Source: Qipengyuania xiamenensis
GTDB lineage: Bacteria > Pseudomonadota > Alphaproteobacteria > Sphingomonadales > Sphingomonadaceae
Assembly (NCBI RefSeq): GCF_019711495.1
Contig: NZ_JAIGNM010000001.1
Location: 310,001 to 374,000 of the forward strand
Direction of reading: 5' to 3'
DNA length: 64,000 bases
The notes below the pieces were generated by a model. That model had not been told where the DNA came from. It searched no databases and was given only the letters and a program-made list of their open reading frames with translations. Shown here piece by piece: positions 14,650 to 23,787 of this stretch. The position numbers and the translations under genes are program-made. Each line of letters starts with the position of its first letter. Within the stretch, counting starts at the first letter, position 1.

Positions 14650-15413
14650 ACCTTCACCTCCAACCCGTCGAACCCGACGCTTACACCAGCTGGCACCTTC
14701 GCGCTGAGCGCCTTGTAGTCCATCGACTTATCCAGGTGCGTCAATACCGTCCGCTTGGCCTTGATCTTGCGCGCAAGATCCAGCGACATTTCGAGGTGCG
14801 CATGGGTGGGATGCGGGCGCTCTCTCAGACAGTCGACTACAAGGAGGTCGCAGCCCTTGAAGCACTTGACCATCGCAGGCGTAATTTCACTGAAATCAGT
14901 CGCATAGACAAGGCACTTGCCGTCGGCTTCGAACCGGAATCCCGTGCTCTTGGCCGGTCCATGAGGCATTCTCACGTGATCGAATGAGAAGCCCGCCACA
15001 AGATGCGCTTGCTCGAGATCCTTGAGTTCGACGATCGTCGGGTACCCGAACTGGCCTTCGAAGACATAGTCGAACCTGCGCCTCAACCGTTCACAGGTCA
15101 CGCGGCCGGCGTATCCGGGCAGCGGATTGCTTCGGTCGTATCGCATCACGCGCAAATCATCGATGCCATGGCAATGGTCGGCATGGTCGTGTGTCCAGAA
15201 GACCGCATCGACCTTCTCGATCCCGTTGGCGAGGAGTTGCGCGCGCAAATCCGTGGACGTGTCGACCAGAATGCGCTGCCCGGCGTCGTTCTCGACGATG
15301 ATCGATACCCGCGTGCGCCGGTTCTTCGGTTCGTTCGGATCGCAGCTGCCCCAGTCATTGCCCACGCGCGGGACGCCCGTGGACGTACCCGAACCGAGCA
15401 TGATCAGCTTCAC
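14646..15413 (-). CDS. MBL-fold metallo-hydrolase (PhnP/RNase Z-like phosphodiesterase)
   Basis: The 255-residue protein has the metallo-beta-lactamase fold: a start 'MKLIMLGSGTSTGVPRVG', the zinc motif THDHADH at about 81-87, later D and H ligands (ATDFS, LTHLD). This arrangement resembles PhnP, the cyclic phosphodiesterase of the C-P lyase pathway, and RNase Z relatives, but no phn genes are near and here it follows tatD. A general phosphodiesterase role is the safest call. It overlaps tatD by 4 bp and the downstream small gene by 4 bp. Confidence 0.85.
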   Translation of the reverse strand: MKLIMLGSGTSTGVPRVGNDWGSCDPNEPKNRRTRVSIIVENDAGQRILVDTSTDLRAQLLANGIEKVDAVFWTHDHADHCHGIDDLRVMRYDRSNPLPGYAGRVTCERLRRRFDYVFEGQFGYPTIVELKDLEQAHLVAGFSFDHVRMPHGPAKSTGFRFEADGKCLVYATDFSEITPAMVKCFKGCDLLVVDCLRERPHPTHAHLEMSLDLARKIKAKRTVLTHLDKSMDYKALSAKVPAGVSVGFDGLEVKV

Positions 15414-16186
15414 GAAGCCGCCTTGCTGAACAGACTGTAGAAATTGCGCGTGGTATACTCGGCAAGTTCCTCAAGGGTTTCGCCGCGCAGGTCGGCAATG
15501 AAGGCGGCCGTGTCGCGGACATATCCCGGTTCGCAGATCTTACCGCGGTGGGGAACCGGAGCGAGGAAAGGACTGTCGGTTTCCACCAGCAGCCGATCCT
15601 GTGGAACCGTCTTCGCCACTTCCTGCAGTTCCTTCGCGTTCTTGAACGTGACAATCCCGGAAAGGGAGATCGAAAGGCCGAGATCGAGCACCGCACGGCC
15701 GAATTCCTCCGACGCAGTGAAGCAGTGGATCAGCGCGGGAAACGCGCCCTTGTCCATCTCCTCGGCAAGGATGGCCAGAGTATCATCCTCCGCATCACGC
15801 GTGTGGATGATCACCGGCAGACCGGTCTCGCGCGCGACGTCGATATGGATACGGAAGAGCCGCTGCTGTTCGGCACGGTCCGAGTGGTCGTAATAATAGT
15901 CGAGACCCGTCTCTCCGATACCGATCACACGGGGATCACGCGTGGCGTCGAGCAGTTCTTCACGGGTAAGGTCGGGATGATCGTCGGCATTGTGCGGATG
16001 GATTCCGACGCTGGCCCAGACATCGGGCTTGGCATTGGCCGTGCCGACGACCTGATCCCACTCCGCCCGCTTGGTCGAGATATTGAGGAAGGCCCCCACC
16101 CCTGCCCCGCGTGCGCGGTCGAGCACGTCGGACTGGCTTTCGACCAGTCCTTCGTATTCGAGATGGCAGTGGCTATCGACCAGCAT
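15410..16186 (-). CDS. tatD: TatD family metal-dependent hydrolase (deoxyribonuclease)
   Basis: The 258-residue TIM-barrel protein opens with the metal motif DSHCHLE and carries GETGLDYYY, HTRDAE, IHCFTAS and ETDSPFLAPVPHRGK, the full TatD signature. TatD-family enzymes are 3'-5' exonucleases or 2'-deoxyribonucleases acting on DNA ends. It lies directly after metG (sharing one base), the common bacterial metG-tatD order, within a minus-strand operon. Confidence 0.92.
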   Translation of the reverse strand: MLVDSHCHLEYEGLVESQSDVLDRARGAGVGAFLNISTKRAEWDQVVGTANAKPDVWASVGIHPHNADDHPDLTREELLDATRDPRVIGIGETGLDYYYDHSDRAEQQRLFRIHIDVARETGLPVIIHTRDAEDDTLAILAEEMDKGAFPALIHCFTASEEFGRAVLDLGLSISLSGIVTFKNAKELQEVAKTVPQDRLLVETDSPFLAPVPHRGKICEPGYVRDTAAFIADLRGETLEELAEYTTRNFYSLFSKAAS

Positions 16187-17745
16187 CAGGCGCCCTCTTC
16201 TTCCGGCATTTCGAGGCGCGGGAAGGCGGGCGTGGGTTTGTCGACGATATGGCCGGCGGCTACCAGCTCGTTGAACCAGCCTTCGTCGGACAGATCGGCA
16301 TAGGTTCGCCGATCAGGCCTGACGCCAAGCTGGTCGAGGACCGCGGCGGCCTTGGTCGGAACCACGGGCTGGATCGCGATGGCAAGGTCGCGGATCGCGA
16401 GGAACAGCGTCTGGAGGACAGCCTTCATGCGTTCCGGATCGGTCTTCTTGAGACCCCAGGGCGCCTGTTCGTCGACATAGGCGTTGCAGGCGAACACGGC
16501 CTTGAGCCAGGCTTCGATACCGACGCTGAAATTCAGCGCCTCGAACTCCTTCGGCAGGGTGACATTGCAAGCTTCGCGGACCGTAGCGAGCAGGGTCTTG
16601 TCTTCCCCGCTGGTCTCGAATGCCTCGAGCTTGCCGTCCATGTTCTTGTGGATCATCGAAAGGGTCCGCTGCGCAAGGTTGCCAAAGCTGTTTGCCAGTT
16701 CGGCATTTACCTTGTTTACAAGCGCTTCGGCAGAATAGCTGCCATCCTTTCCGAAGACGACTTCTGCCATCAGGAAATATCGCAGCGAGTCCACTCCGAA
16801 CAGGTCGACCAGCTCGTTCGGGTCGGTGACATTGCCTGCTGATTTCGACTCCTTGACGCCACGATTGAGCAGGAAGCCGTGGCCGAACACCCGTTTCGGC
16901 ACTGGAATATCGGCGCTCATCAGGAAGGCCGGCCAGTAGATCGTATGGAAACGGACGATGTCCTTGCCGATGAGGTGAAGGCTGGCGGGCCAGTACTTGT
17001 CCCACATTTCGCCACCATCGGGATAGCCGACACCGGTGATGTAATTGGTCAGTGCATCGACCCAGACATACATGACGTGGTTTTCATGCCCCGGGACTTT
17101 TACGCCCCAGTCGAAGCTGGTGCGGCTGACCGACAAATCTTTGAGACCACCTTCGACGAAGGCGATCATCTCGTTGCGGCGGCTTGCAGGCTCGAGGAAG
17201 CCCGGCTTGTTCAGCAATTCGAGCAGCGGCTCGGCATATTTGGAGAGCCGGAAGAACAAGGTTTCCTCCTCGGTCCATTCCACCGGGGTATCCTGGGGCG
17301 AGAGCTTCTCGCCGTTCGGTCCCTCTTTCAGCTCCTTCTCGTCGTAATAGGCCTCGTCGCGAACCGAATACCAACCTTCATAGCGGTCGAGATAAAGGTC
17401 GCCCTTGGCTTCCATCGCTTCCCAGATCGCACGGCTCGCCTTGTGGTGATCCTCGTCGGTCGTGCGAATGAAACGATCATAGGTGATGTCGAGACGGTCG
17501 AAGAGGTCCTTGAACGCGCCAGACATCTCGTCGGCAAGCTCACGCGGGGTCTTGCCCAGATCGCGGGCCTTTTGCGCCATCTTCAAGCCATGCTCGTCAG
17601 TGCCGGTCTGGAAGCGCACATCGCGCCCCATCAGACGCTGGAAGCGCGCGATGACGTCGGCAGCGATCGTCTCATAGGCATGGCCAATATGCGGCTTGCC
17701 GTTGGGATAGTGGATCGCGGTCGTAATATAGAAAGGATCAGCCAT
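16186..17745 (-). CDS. metG: Methionine--tRNA ligase
   Basis: The 519-residue class I synthetase charges tRNA-Met in the cytoplasm. The HIGH motif is at 19-22 (KPHIGHAYE) and the KMSKS-type loop reads KESKSAGN, with its first Lys at 298. It is of the short form, with the anticodon-binding domain ending near residue 500 and no C-terminal tRNA-binding (EMAP-like) extension. Between residues about 120 and 165 no clear CxxC zinc pairs are seen, consistent with the zinc-free type. It overlaps holB by 8 bp. Confidence 0.95.
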   Translation of the reverse strand: MADPFYITTAIHYPNGKPHIGHAYETIAADVIARFQRLMGRDVRFQTGTDEHGLKMAQKARDLGKTPRELADEMSGAFKDLFDRLDITYDRFIRTTDEDHHKASRAIWEAMEAKGDLYLDRYEGWYSVRDEAYYDEKELKEGPNGEKLSPQDTPVEWTEEETLFFRLSKYAEPLLELLNKPGFLEPASRRNEMIAFVEGGLKDLSVSRTSFDWGVKVPGHENHVMYVWVDALTNYITGVGYPDGGEMWDKYWPASLHLIGKDIVRFHTIYWPAFLMSADIPVPKRVFGHGFLLNRGVKESKSAGNVTDPNELVDLFGVDSLRYFLMAEVVFGKDGSYSAEALVNKVNAELANSFGNLAQRTLSMIHKNMDGKLEAFETSGEDKTLLATVREACNVTLPKEFEALNFSVGIEAWLKAVFACNAYVDEQAPWGLKKTDPERMKAVLQTLFLAIRDLAIAIQPVVPTKAAAVLDQLGVRPDRRTYADLSDEGWFNELVAAGHIVDKPTPAFPRLEMPEEEGA

Positions 17746-18688
17746 TGCCGCGCTCGCTAGCCGCGCCTGCCTGCGCGAGCAAGGTTCCGATTTCCATTCC
17801 GAGCAATCCCGGGTCGAAATTGTAGGTCGGCTGTTCGCCGGTCAGCCGGACAAGCTGGGCATGGGTGCCGACGAGCTGGCGGGGATCCGGGCCTGCCTCG
17901 TCGATCCGTTCGGCAAGGATTGCGCGCGCAAGATCGAGAACCGCCTGAAGGCGCGGAATGTCCTGTTTGGCACCGATGGCGCCTGCAAGCTGTCCGCGCA
18001 GCGAGAAATCGCGATCGCCATCCTCTACTATCCGGCGCATCAATTGAGCGACCTTGCCGAGATCGAGGTTCACAAAGGAAAGAGCAGCGCCCGGTGATCC
18101 TGCAGCGGCGGCAATGGCCGCATCCCGGGTCGCGATATCGGCCTCCGGTGCGAGATCGCGCAGGAGCTCGTCCATCCGATTCCTGTCCACGGCAGGAAAG
18201 CGTAAGGTCCGGCAGCGCGATCGGATCGTTGGAAGCAGCCGAGCCGGGCTGTGAGCCACAAGCATGAAGAAAGTCCCGACAGGAGGCTCCTCCAGGCTCT
18301 TGAGTAGCGCATTCGAGGCGGACACTTCCATGTCGTCGGCAGGATCGATGATGACCACGCGATGGGCGCCCATCGTCGGGCGCGTGTTCAAGCGGCGTTG
18401 TATCTCGCGAACCTGTTCGACCTTGATGCCGCGTGCGAGTTCGAAAGGCTTTCCGTCATCTCGCTTCTTGGCTTCATCCTTGTTCTTTGGGCCATAGGTC
18501 AGCGTGATGATGTCGGGATGGGAGCTATCTTCGGAACTCACGCCGAGGAATTCGCGCGCAGCAGCCTGTGCAAAGCTGGCCTTGCCCACACCCTTCTTGC
18601 CGGCAAGCAACCATGCGTGATGCATCCGTTCGCCGGAAAGTGCTGAGCGCCATGCAGCCCATGCCTCGTCATGTCCGACGAGGTTCAT
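17738..18688 (-). CDS. holB: DNA polymerase III delta' subunit
   Basis: The 316-residue AAA+ clamp-loader subunit carries the Walker A-like GKKGVGKASF near residue 31 and the sensor region 'VVIIDPADDMEVSASNALLKSLEEPP' (in part), typical of delta'. It works in the replisome clamp loader with HolA and DnaX. It overlaps tmk (4 bp) upstream and metG (8 bp) downstream, the classic tmk-holB pair. Confidence 0.92.
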   Translation of the reverse strand: MNLVGHDEAWAAWRSALSGERMHHAWLLAGKKGVGKASFAQAAAREFLGVSSEDSSHPDIITLTYGPKNKDEAKKRDDGKPFELARGIKVEQVREIQRRLNTRPTMGAHRVVIIDPADDMEVSASNALLKSLEEPPVGTFFMLVAHSPARLLPTIRSRCRTLRFPAVDRNRMDELLRDLAPEADIATRDAAIAAAAGSPGAALSFVNLDLGKVAQLMRRIVEDGDRDFSLRGQLAGAIGAKQDIPRLQAVLDLARAILAERIDEAGPDPRQLVGTHAQLVRLTGEQPTYNFDPGLLGMEIGTLLAQAGAASERGNG

Positions 18689-19326
18689 TCGGTCAGTCCC
18701 GCGATGAGGGGTTCGATCGCTGACATGACGCGTGAATGTACCTCTTCGACCGTTCCGCTGCCGTCGATTACGGCAAAGCGATCAGGTTCCTCTTTTGCGA
18801 AGTCGAGGAAGGCCTGGTTGACCGCAGCATGATAGTCGTCGCTCCTGCCCCCGATCGCATCGGAAGTCTCTCCGTCACGTTCGCGAAGCCGCTGCCCTAC
18901 CTCTTCCGGTCGCGCATCGATCACGAGGGTGAGGTCGGGCAGGAGGCCGCCGCTACCAACCGCGTGAAGCTGGCGGATCTGATCATCACCCAGTTCGCCC
19001 GCTGCGCCCTGATAGGCCCTGCTCGAGTCCAGGAAACGATCGCACACGACCCATGCTCCGCGCTCGATTGCAGGAACGATGAGCCGTGCGACATGGTCGG
19101 ATCGTGCGGCCGCGAATAGCAGGGCTTCGGCTTGTGCGCCCCAGCCCTCGCCCGGCGGATTGAGCAAAAGCGAACGGATAGCTTCGGCGCCGGGAGTTCC
19201 GCCCGGTTCGCGGGTCAACTCGACCTTGAGGCCCCTCGCTCGGAGAGCTTCGGTTAAGAGACGACCCTGGGTCGACTTGCCCATACCCTCGCCGCCTTCC
19301 AGGGCGATGAATTTGCCCTTTGTCAC
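18685..19326 (-). CDS. tmk: Thymidylate kinase
   Basis: The 213-residue P-loop kinase phosphorylates dTMP to dTDP. The opening FIALEGGEGMGKSTQ contains the P-loop, followed by the DR motif (VCDRFLDSS) and a lid region. Length is normal for the family. Start and stop each overlap the neighbouring genes by 4 bp, so it is coupled to the carboxypeptidase upstream and to holB downstream. Confidence 0.95.
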   Translation of the reverse strand: MTKGKFIALEGGEGMGKSTQGRLLTEALRARGLKVELTREPGGTPGAEAIRSLLLNPPGEGWGAQAEALLFAAARSDHVARLIVPAIERGAWVVCDRFLDSSRAYQGAAGELGDDQIRQLHAVGSGGLLPDLTLVIDARPEEVGQRLRERDGETSDAIGGRSDDYHAAVNQAFLDFAKEEPDRFAVIDGSGTVEEVHSRVMSAIEPLIAGLTE

Positions 19327-20582
19327 GACACCCAGCTCCTCAGGCCGTTTATCGCGCGCTCGAAGGCGTTCGCGGTATCGACGTCCTCTTCGGCGAACAA
19401 AGGCACCTCGTAATCCGGCATGCCCTCGATCGACACGAGGAACCGCGCGACCAACTCACCCTTCGTAATCGGAGCCCTCAGAGGGCCTTCATATTGCAGG
19501 CGGACTTCGACTTGACGCGCCTCGCCCCTGGGCAAGTCGATGAAGACACCATCGGGTGCGACCAGGCCCACGGAGCCTTGCGAGCCGCCTTGGACATCTG
19601 CTTCGGCAACACGCGCGCCTGCTCCGAACAAGGCCGTTTGCTCGAATGCCGCGAAACCCCATTCCAGCAAGTCCCGAGCAGCCTGATCGCGTACACGCGC
19701 ACGCGGGCTGCCCGCGACGACCAGCACAAGACGTCGGCCATCGCGCGAAGCCGACCCGAGGAACCCGTAACCGGCCTGGTTTGTAAAACCGGTCTTGATC
19801 CCGTCAGCCCCGCGAACCACGCCGCTGATCGGATCATGATTGGGCTGATTGATGCCATTGTAACTGAACGAAGGTTTGCCGACGAAATGTCGGTACTTTA
19901 CCGGATGGCGCCGCAGCATCGCGGTGGCGAGCGACCCGAGATCCCTCGCCGTTACGAAGGTGCGGCCCTCGTCCATCCAGCCATTCGGTGTCCCGAAATG
20001 ACTGTCGCGCATGCCGATCTCGGCAGCCTTGGCGTTCATGGCCGCGACCCAGTCCTCGACCGACCCGGCAGAACCATGGGCGAGCAAGGCAGCACCGTCA
20101 TTCGCGGACACCGTCGTCACACCATGGATGAGCTCGTCGACCGTCACCGGCTCGTTTGCCGCGAGAAACATGGTCGAGCCGACGTTCTTCCATTCACGCC
20201 AGAGATCGTTGGGCGGCGTGAAGCTTTGTTGCGGAGCGATCTTGCCTTCCTCTAGCCATTCGAAAGCGAGGAAAGTGGTCATGACCTTGGTGATCGAGGC
20301 CGGCAGGAAACGCCGACCCGCTTCACGTTCGAACAGGACCTGTCCGCTAGTCACGTCATATAGATAGGCGATTGGGGCAGCATCCGCCGCCGGAGGAGCC
20401 GGATCGCCGGACTGCTCCTTCAGCGGAGTTGCGCCCATCACGGCAAAGGCAGCGGTGGAAGCAAGGGCAGTTCGGAAAAGTCTTCGCAAGCCGGTCAATG
20501 CGCCGGATGTTTCCGGCGTCTCCCTAAATGGAAATGATTGGGCCAAGCTATAACCGCCCGCCGCAGCATTGGCGAGCGCCAC
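19323..20582 (-). CDS. D-alanyl-D-alanine carboxypeptidase (PBP5/6 type)
   Basis: The protein trims the terminal D-Ala from peptidoglycan pentapeptides in the periplasm. The three active-site motifs are all present: SITK (SxxK), SAN (SxN, in VSANDGAALL) and KTG (in DGIKTGFTNQAG), followed by a C-terminal PBP5 beta-domain. The GTG start at 20582 gives 419 residues and has an AAGGG upstream, 21 bp after the transglycosylase stop; a TTG at 20489 would put the hydrophobic signal segment at the very N-terminus and is a real alternative. It heads the chain of overlapping genes tmk-holB-metG. Confidence 0.9.
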   Translation of the reverse strand: MALANAAAGGYSLAQSFPFRETPETSGALTGLRRLFRTALASTAAFAVMGATPLKEQSGDPAPPAADAAPIAYLYDVTSGQVLFEREAGRRFLPASITKVMTTFLAFEWLEEGKIAPQQSFTPPNDLWREWKNVGSTMFLAANEPVTVDELIHGVTTVSANDGAALLAHGSAGSVEDWVAAMNAKAAEIGMRDSHFGTPNGWMDEGRTFVTARDLGSLATAMLRRHPVKYRHFVGKPSFSYNGINQPNHDPISGVVRGADGIKTGFTNQAGYGFLGSASRDGRRLVLVVAGSPRARVRDQAARDLLEWGFAAFEQTALFGAGARVAEADVQGGSQGSVGLVAPDGVFIDLPRGEARQVEVRLQYEGPLRAPITKGELVARFLVSIEGMPDYEVPLFAEEDVDTANAFERAINGLRSWVS

Positions 20583-20603
20583 CCTGCCCTTTCCACCGAA
20601 GGA

Positions 20604-21623
20604 TTAGCGGGCGATCTCGTCAGCCAGCAGTCCCACGCTCATCGCGTAATAATTCGAGCAGTTATACTCGAGGATGACGCGATAATTGCTGGTGAGGAGG
20701 TACGCAGACGTGCCCGGGCCATCGGGCTGGAACAAAGTTACGAGCGTGTCTTGCGCAAGCGGGATTTGCGGTTGGATTCCGAGCGCCCTCCACTCGGCGA
20801 CCGTCTTGTAGACACTGTGACGTTCGTGAACCCGCGAGCAGGTCGGTGCGACGATCTTGGTACGGTATTCATCGACGTCGAAACCGCCCGGGACATAGGC
20901 GCGAACACCCCAAGACAATCCCTCACGCCAACCGGCGTCTCGGAAATAGTTCGCAATCGAAGCGAGCGCGTCCACCGGCGAATTCATGATGTCTGCACGG
21001 CCATCGCCGTTACCATCGGCTGCAAGGCGCAGGTAGACGCTGGGCAGGAACTGCGGGTTGCCGAAGGCCCCGGCCCAGCTGCCCTTCAATTCGCTGCGGC
21101 TGTAGCCCTTGTCCGCCACCTGCATCAGCGCGACGAACTCGGAGGAGAACAGCTCGCGCCTGCGTCCTTCCCATGCAAGGGTTGCCAGCGACTGCGACAG
21201 ATCGAAACCGCCCTTCACCCTGCCATAGGCCGTTTCATGACCCCAGATGGCAACGACGATTTCCGCGGGCACACCGTATTCACGCTCGATCCGTGCGAGC
21301 GCGCTGCGGTAGTTCGCGAATTCCCTCTGACCACCGCTGATCCTCGCACGATCGACGTGCCGTGCGATATAGGGGGCTAGCGGGGGGTAGCCCGAAGTTG
21401 TCGGCGTGCCTGGCTGGTCGCGGTCCAGTTCGATGACACGCATGTTCGGCGAGAGATCGGCGGTCATGCGCTGCAAGGTCGCCTCGCTCACACCTTCCGC
21501 GCGTGCCCGGGCGATCAAGAGCTGGAGATAGGCATCGAACGACATGTCCTGCGCTGCCGCCGGCGCAGCCGGCATGGCCATGAGGAGAGCTGCGGCGGTG
21601 GCTGCGATGCGAGTAAACTTCAT
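20604..21623 (-). CDS. Lytic murein transglycosylase (MltB family)
   Basis: The ATG at 21623 gives 339 residues with a clean signal peptide ending APAAAQ; the frame is open further upstream (to 21812) across the tRNA gene, which I reject. The catalytic Glu is in 'IWGHETAYG', and the region 'GSWAGAFGNPQFLPSVY' is typical of the MltB/SLT_2 family, which cleaves the glycan strand to form 1,6-anhydro-MurNAc. There is no lipobox, so it is soluble periplasmic. It leads into the D,D-carboxypeptidase gene, joining two peptidoglycan enzymes. Confidence 0.9.
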   Translation of the reverse strand: MKFTRIAATAAALLMAMPAAPAAAQDMSFDAYLQLLIARARAEGVSEATLQRMTADLSPNMRVIELDRDQPGTPTTSGYPPLAPYIARHVDRARISGGQREFANYRSALARIEREYGVPAEIVVAIWGHETAYGRVKGGFDLSQSLATLAWEGRRRELFSSEFVALMQVADKGYSRSELKGSWAGAFGNPQFLPSVYLRLAADGNGDGRADIMNSPVDALASIANYFRDAGWREGLSWGVRAYVPGGFDVDEYRTKIVAPTCSRVHERHSVYKTVAEWRALGIQPQIPLAQDTLVTLFQPDGPGTSAYLLTSNYRVILEYNCSNYYAMSVGLLADEIAR

Positions 21624-21765
21624 GCGGTTACACTCGCACGAGAAAGCTGAACGGTAAATGGCATGTTTGCCATACGCGCCGGATTCGAAAGCGTTTCCCT
21701 GGACGTCGATAAGAGTTTGCGGCGTGACAATCCGGCGAGAGCGCGCTAGCGGGCCAATTGCTCGC

Positions 21766-21855
21766 GGACAGGTGGCAGAGCGGTTGAATGCACCGGTCTT
21801 GAAAACCGGCAAGGGTGCAAGCCCTTCGTGGGTTCGAATCCCACCCTGTCCGCCA
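21766..21855 (+). tRNA. tRNA-Ser (anticodon TGA)
   Basis: The gene folds as a class II tRNA with a long variable arm. The acceptor stem GGACAGG pairs with CCTGTCC, the anticodon loop reads CTTGAAA (TGA, serine UCA codons), the T arm contains GGTTCGAATCC, and CCA is encoded (21853-21855). It lies divergent from the transglycosylase gene. Confidence 0.97.
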
Positions 21856-21871
21856 GCTCTTTCAGATCATT

Positions 21872-22051
21872 TCAGGATTGCTGGGACGGGTTCACCAGCG
21901 AAGTGGCGCGCCGATAGGACGCCGGATAGTCATCCGGCTGCACGCTCGACTGGTTCTTCAGCGCGATATGGTCTTCGACGATTCCGCCGTCGCGGGCTGC
22001 TTCGTCGTCCTCATCGAGACCCTGCGGGTCGTCATCGATTTCATATTCCAT
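21872..22051 (-). CDS. Small acidic conserved-type protein (59 aa)
   Basis: This short ORF has a good ribosome-binding site (GAGGAG, 6 bases before the ATG at 22051) and encodes 59 residues starting MEYEIDDDPQGLDEDDEAA, very acidic in its first half and ending NPSQQS. There is no membrane segment or Cys. The codon use matches core genes and the spacing from the tRNA end is short. I recall similar unnamed proteins in sphingomonads but cannot verify this. Its function is unknown. Confidence 0.65.
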   Translation of the reverse strand: MEYEIDDDPQGLDEDDEAARDGGIVEDHIALKNQSSVQPDDYPASYRRATSLVNPSQQS

Positions 22052-22135
22052 TTGTCGCTCCTCACCTAACCAACGTCGTTGGGAGCGAAAAGCGTCGGCA
22101 GTTGCGGCAAGACGCCTTGAAACTGCGCCGGAATG

Positions 22136-22864
22136 TCAGGACATTATGCGATAGCGGGCCAGTTCTTCGTAATCGTCGCCGCATGCGTCGGCAGTCTCGC
22201 GATATTCGCCGTCGAGCACCGGCATCTCTTCGGAAGGCTTGCCGAAGCCGGTCGAGCTGTTGACCTTGTCATACCAATGCTCGCCCCAGATGCCGTCTTC
22301 GGGGTGCGGGCCTTTCTTCCAGTGCAACATGCCAGCATCCCATTCGATGCCGAGCGCCGCACACAACTTGCCGAGAACTCCTGCGGGATCGGCGAGGATG
22401 TCATCCGAATCCACCACGGGCGGGACGGTCCCCGTTCTCTCTGCCTCGAACTCGAAATAGCGCCTCATCTGCGCGAAGCCGAGCATCTCGGGCCGGCGCA
22501 GCTCGTTCTTTTTGCGATAGCTTGCCACAACCCGATCGGGATCACGGATGAGGAATGCGTGCCGATGGCTCGTGAATGCAGCCAGGGCGACCGGCCCAGT
22601 CATGTGGTGCGGCATGTGCTTCTGATACCAGATCGGTTCGCCACCCGGCGCCTCGCCCGACAGGCTTTCGAGCACGGAATGCCAATTGCAATCCATGCTC
22701 TCGATCGTTTCCCGGGCCATCGGGTGCGGTTCTCCGCTCGCCTTGAGGAATGCGCCGTAGAAAGGCTCGTCGGACACCGCGCAGTCCGCACGCGCGCCGA
22801 AGCTACGCATCATCGCGGTCGATATGTTACGCGGACCGGACCACATCGCGATCCTGATCGTCAC
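22136..22864 (-). CDS. Sulfotransferase-like P-loop protein
   Basis: The GTG start at 22864 overlaps the aminotransferase stop (GTGA). The 242-residue protein opens with 'RIAMWSGPRNISTAMMRSF', a 5'-phosphosulfate-type P-loop like that of PAPS-dependent sulfotransferases, and continues with a 'FLIRDPDRVVASY' block corresponding to the 3'-phosphate-binding RDP...S motif. Members of this family are often annotated simply as sulfotransferase-like or, by neighbourhood, with branched-chain aminotransferases. Whether it transfers sulfate is unproven. It is the last gene of the antiporter-aminotransferase operon. Confidence 0.75.
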   Translation of the reverse strand: MTIRIAMWSGPRNISTAMMRSFGARADCAVSDEPFYGAFLKASGEPHPMARETIESMDCNWHSVLESLSGEAPGGEPIWYQKHMPHHMTGPVALAAFTSHRHAFLIRDPDRVVASYRKKNELRRPEMLGFAQMRRYFEFEAERTGTVPPVVDSDDILADPAGVLGKLCAALGIEWDAGMLHWKKGPHPEDGIWGEHWYDKVNSSTGFGKPSEEMPVLDGEYRETADACGDDYEELARYRIMS

Positions 22865-23787
22865 GAATGGCCTCCGCCACCCGTGTCGAGGGCCAGACGG
22901 TCGAGATAGAGCCCCTGCAGGCGCTCGACCATCGGCCCCCTGCTCTCGCCGAGTATCCTGCCATCGACCGAGCCCACCGGAGCAACGCCCGCAAAGGTCC
23001 CGGTGGTAAAGGCCTCGTCCGCACCATAAACGTGAGTAAGTGAGAAGTTGCGCTCGCGGACGGTGATGCCTGCCTCTCGGGCTACCTCGATCACGATGCC
23101 CCGCGTGATACCGTCGAGGCAGTAGTCTCCGCTCGACGTCCAAATCTCGCCATCCTTCGCGATGAAGAAATGGGTCGAATTGCAGGTCGCCACAAAGCCG
23201 TGGGGATCGAGCATCAGGCCCTCGTCCGCGCCGGCCTGCGCAGCTTGTATGCAAGCGGTGATGCAGTTGAGCTTGCTGTGCGAATTGAGCATCGGGTCCT
23301 GTACGTCGGGGTAACCCCGCCGGACATGGACCGTGGCCAGCTTGAGCATTCGGGTCGCCGTTTCCGGAGCAGGCTCCTTCCACTCCGGTATGATCACAAT
23401 GGTCGCAGGCGTCACGACTACGCGCGGATCCTGATAGGGCGTGGAGCGAATGCCGCGCGTCACCATCAGGCGGATATGTACCCCGTCGCCATCCATCCCG
23501 TTGGCTTGGAGGACCGCGTAAAGCCGCCGCACCATCTCCTCGCGCGAAATGCCCAAGTCCATGTGGATTGCCTTGGCACCGCGCCACAACCTGTCGAGAT
23601 GACGGTCGAGGAAGGCCAGCTTGCCGGCATGCAGGCGGATGCCTTCCCAGACACCGTCGCCGAGCATGAAACCGCTGTCGAAAACACTGATCGTGGCATC
23701 GGGACGCGCAAAATGTTCGCCATTGATGTCGATCAGGACATTCTCGTTGCGCTCGTCGGCAACGTAGTGGTGAGTTCCCTGCGTCAT
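22861..23787 (-). CDS. Class IV aminotransferase (branched-chain/D-amino acid type)
   Basis: The ATG at 23787 gives 308 residues. The fold-type IV PLP enzyme signature is clear: 'VFDSGFMLGDGVWEGIR' near the start, the PLP lysine in HSKLNC and the C-terminal 'DEAFTTGTFAGVAPV'. Such enzymes interconvert branched-chain 2-oxo acids and amino acids, or D-amino acids; the substrate is not decided by sequence alone. It overlaps both the upstream antiporter gene and the downstream sulfotransferase-like gene by 4 bp. Confidence 0.9.
   Translation of the reverse strand: MTQGTHHYVADERNENVLIDINGEHFARPDATISVFDSGFMLGDGVWEGIRLHAGKLAFLDRHLDRLWRGAKAIHMDLGISREEMVRRLYAVLQANGMDGDGVHIRLMVTRGIRSTPYQDPRVVVTPATIVIIPEWKEPAPETATRMLKLATVHVRRGYPDVQDPMLNSHSKLNCITACIQAAQAGADEGLMLDPHGFVATCNSTHFFIAKDGEIWTSSGDYCLDGITRGIVIEVAREAGITVRERNFSLTHVYGADEAFTTGTFAGVAPVGSVDGRILGESRGPMVERLQGLYLDRLALDTGGGGHS

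Noticed and set aside
21624-21812. Upstream extension of the transglycosylase gene
   Set aside because: It would run through the tRNA-Ser gene on the other strand and precede a perfect signal peptide start at 21623.
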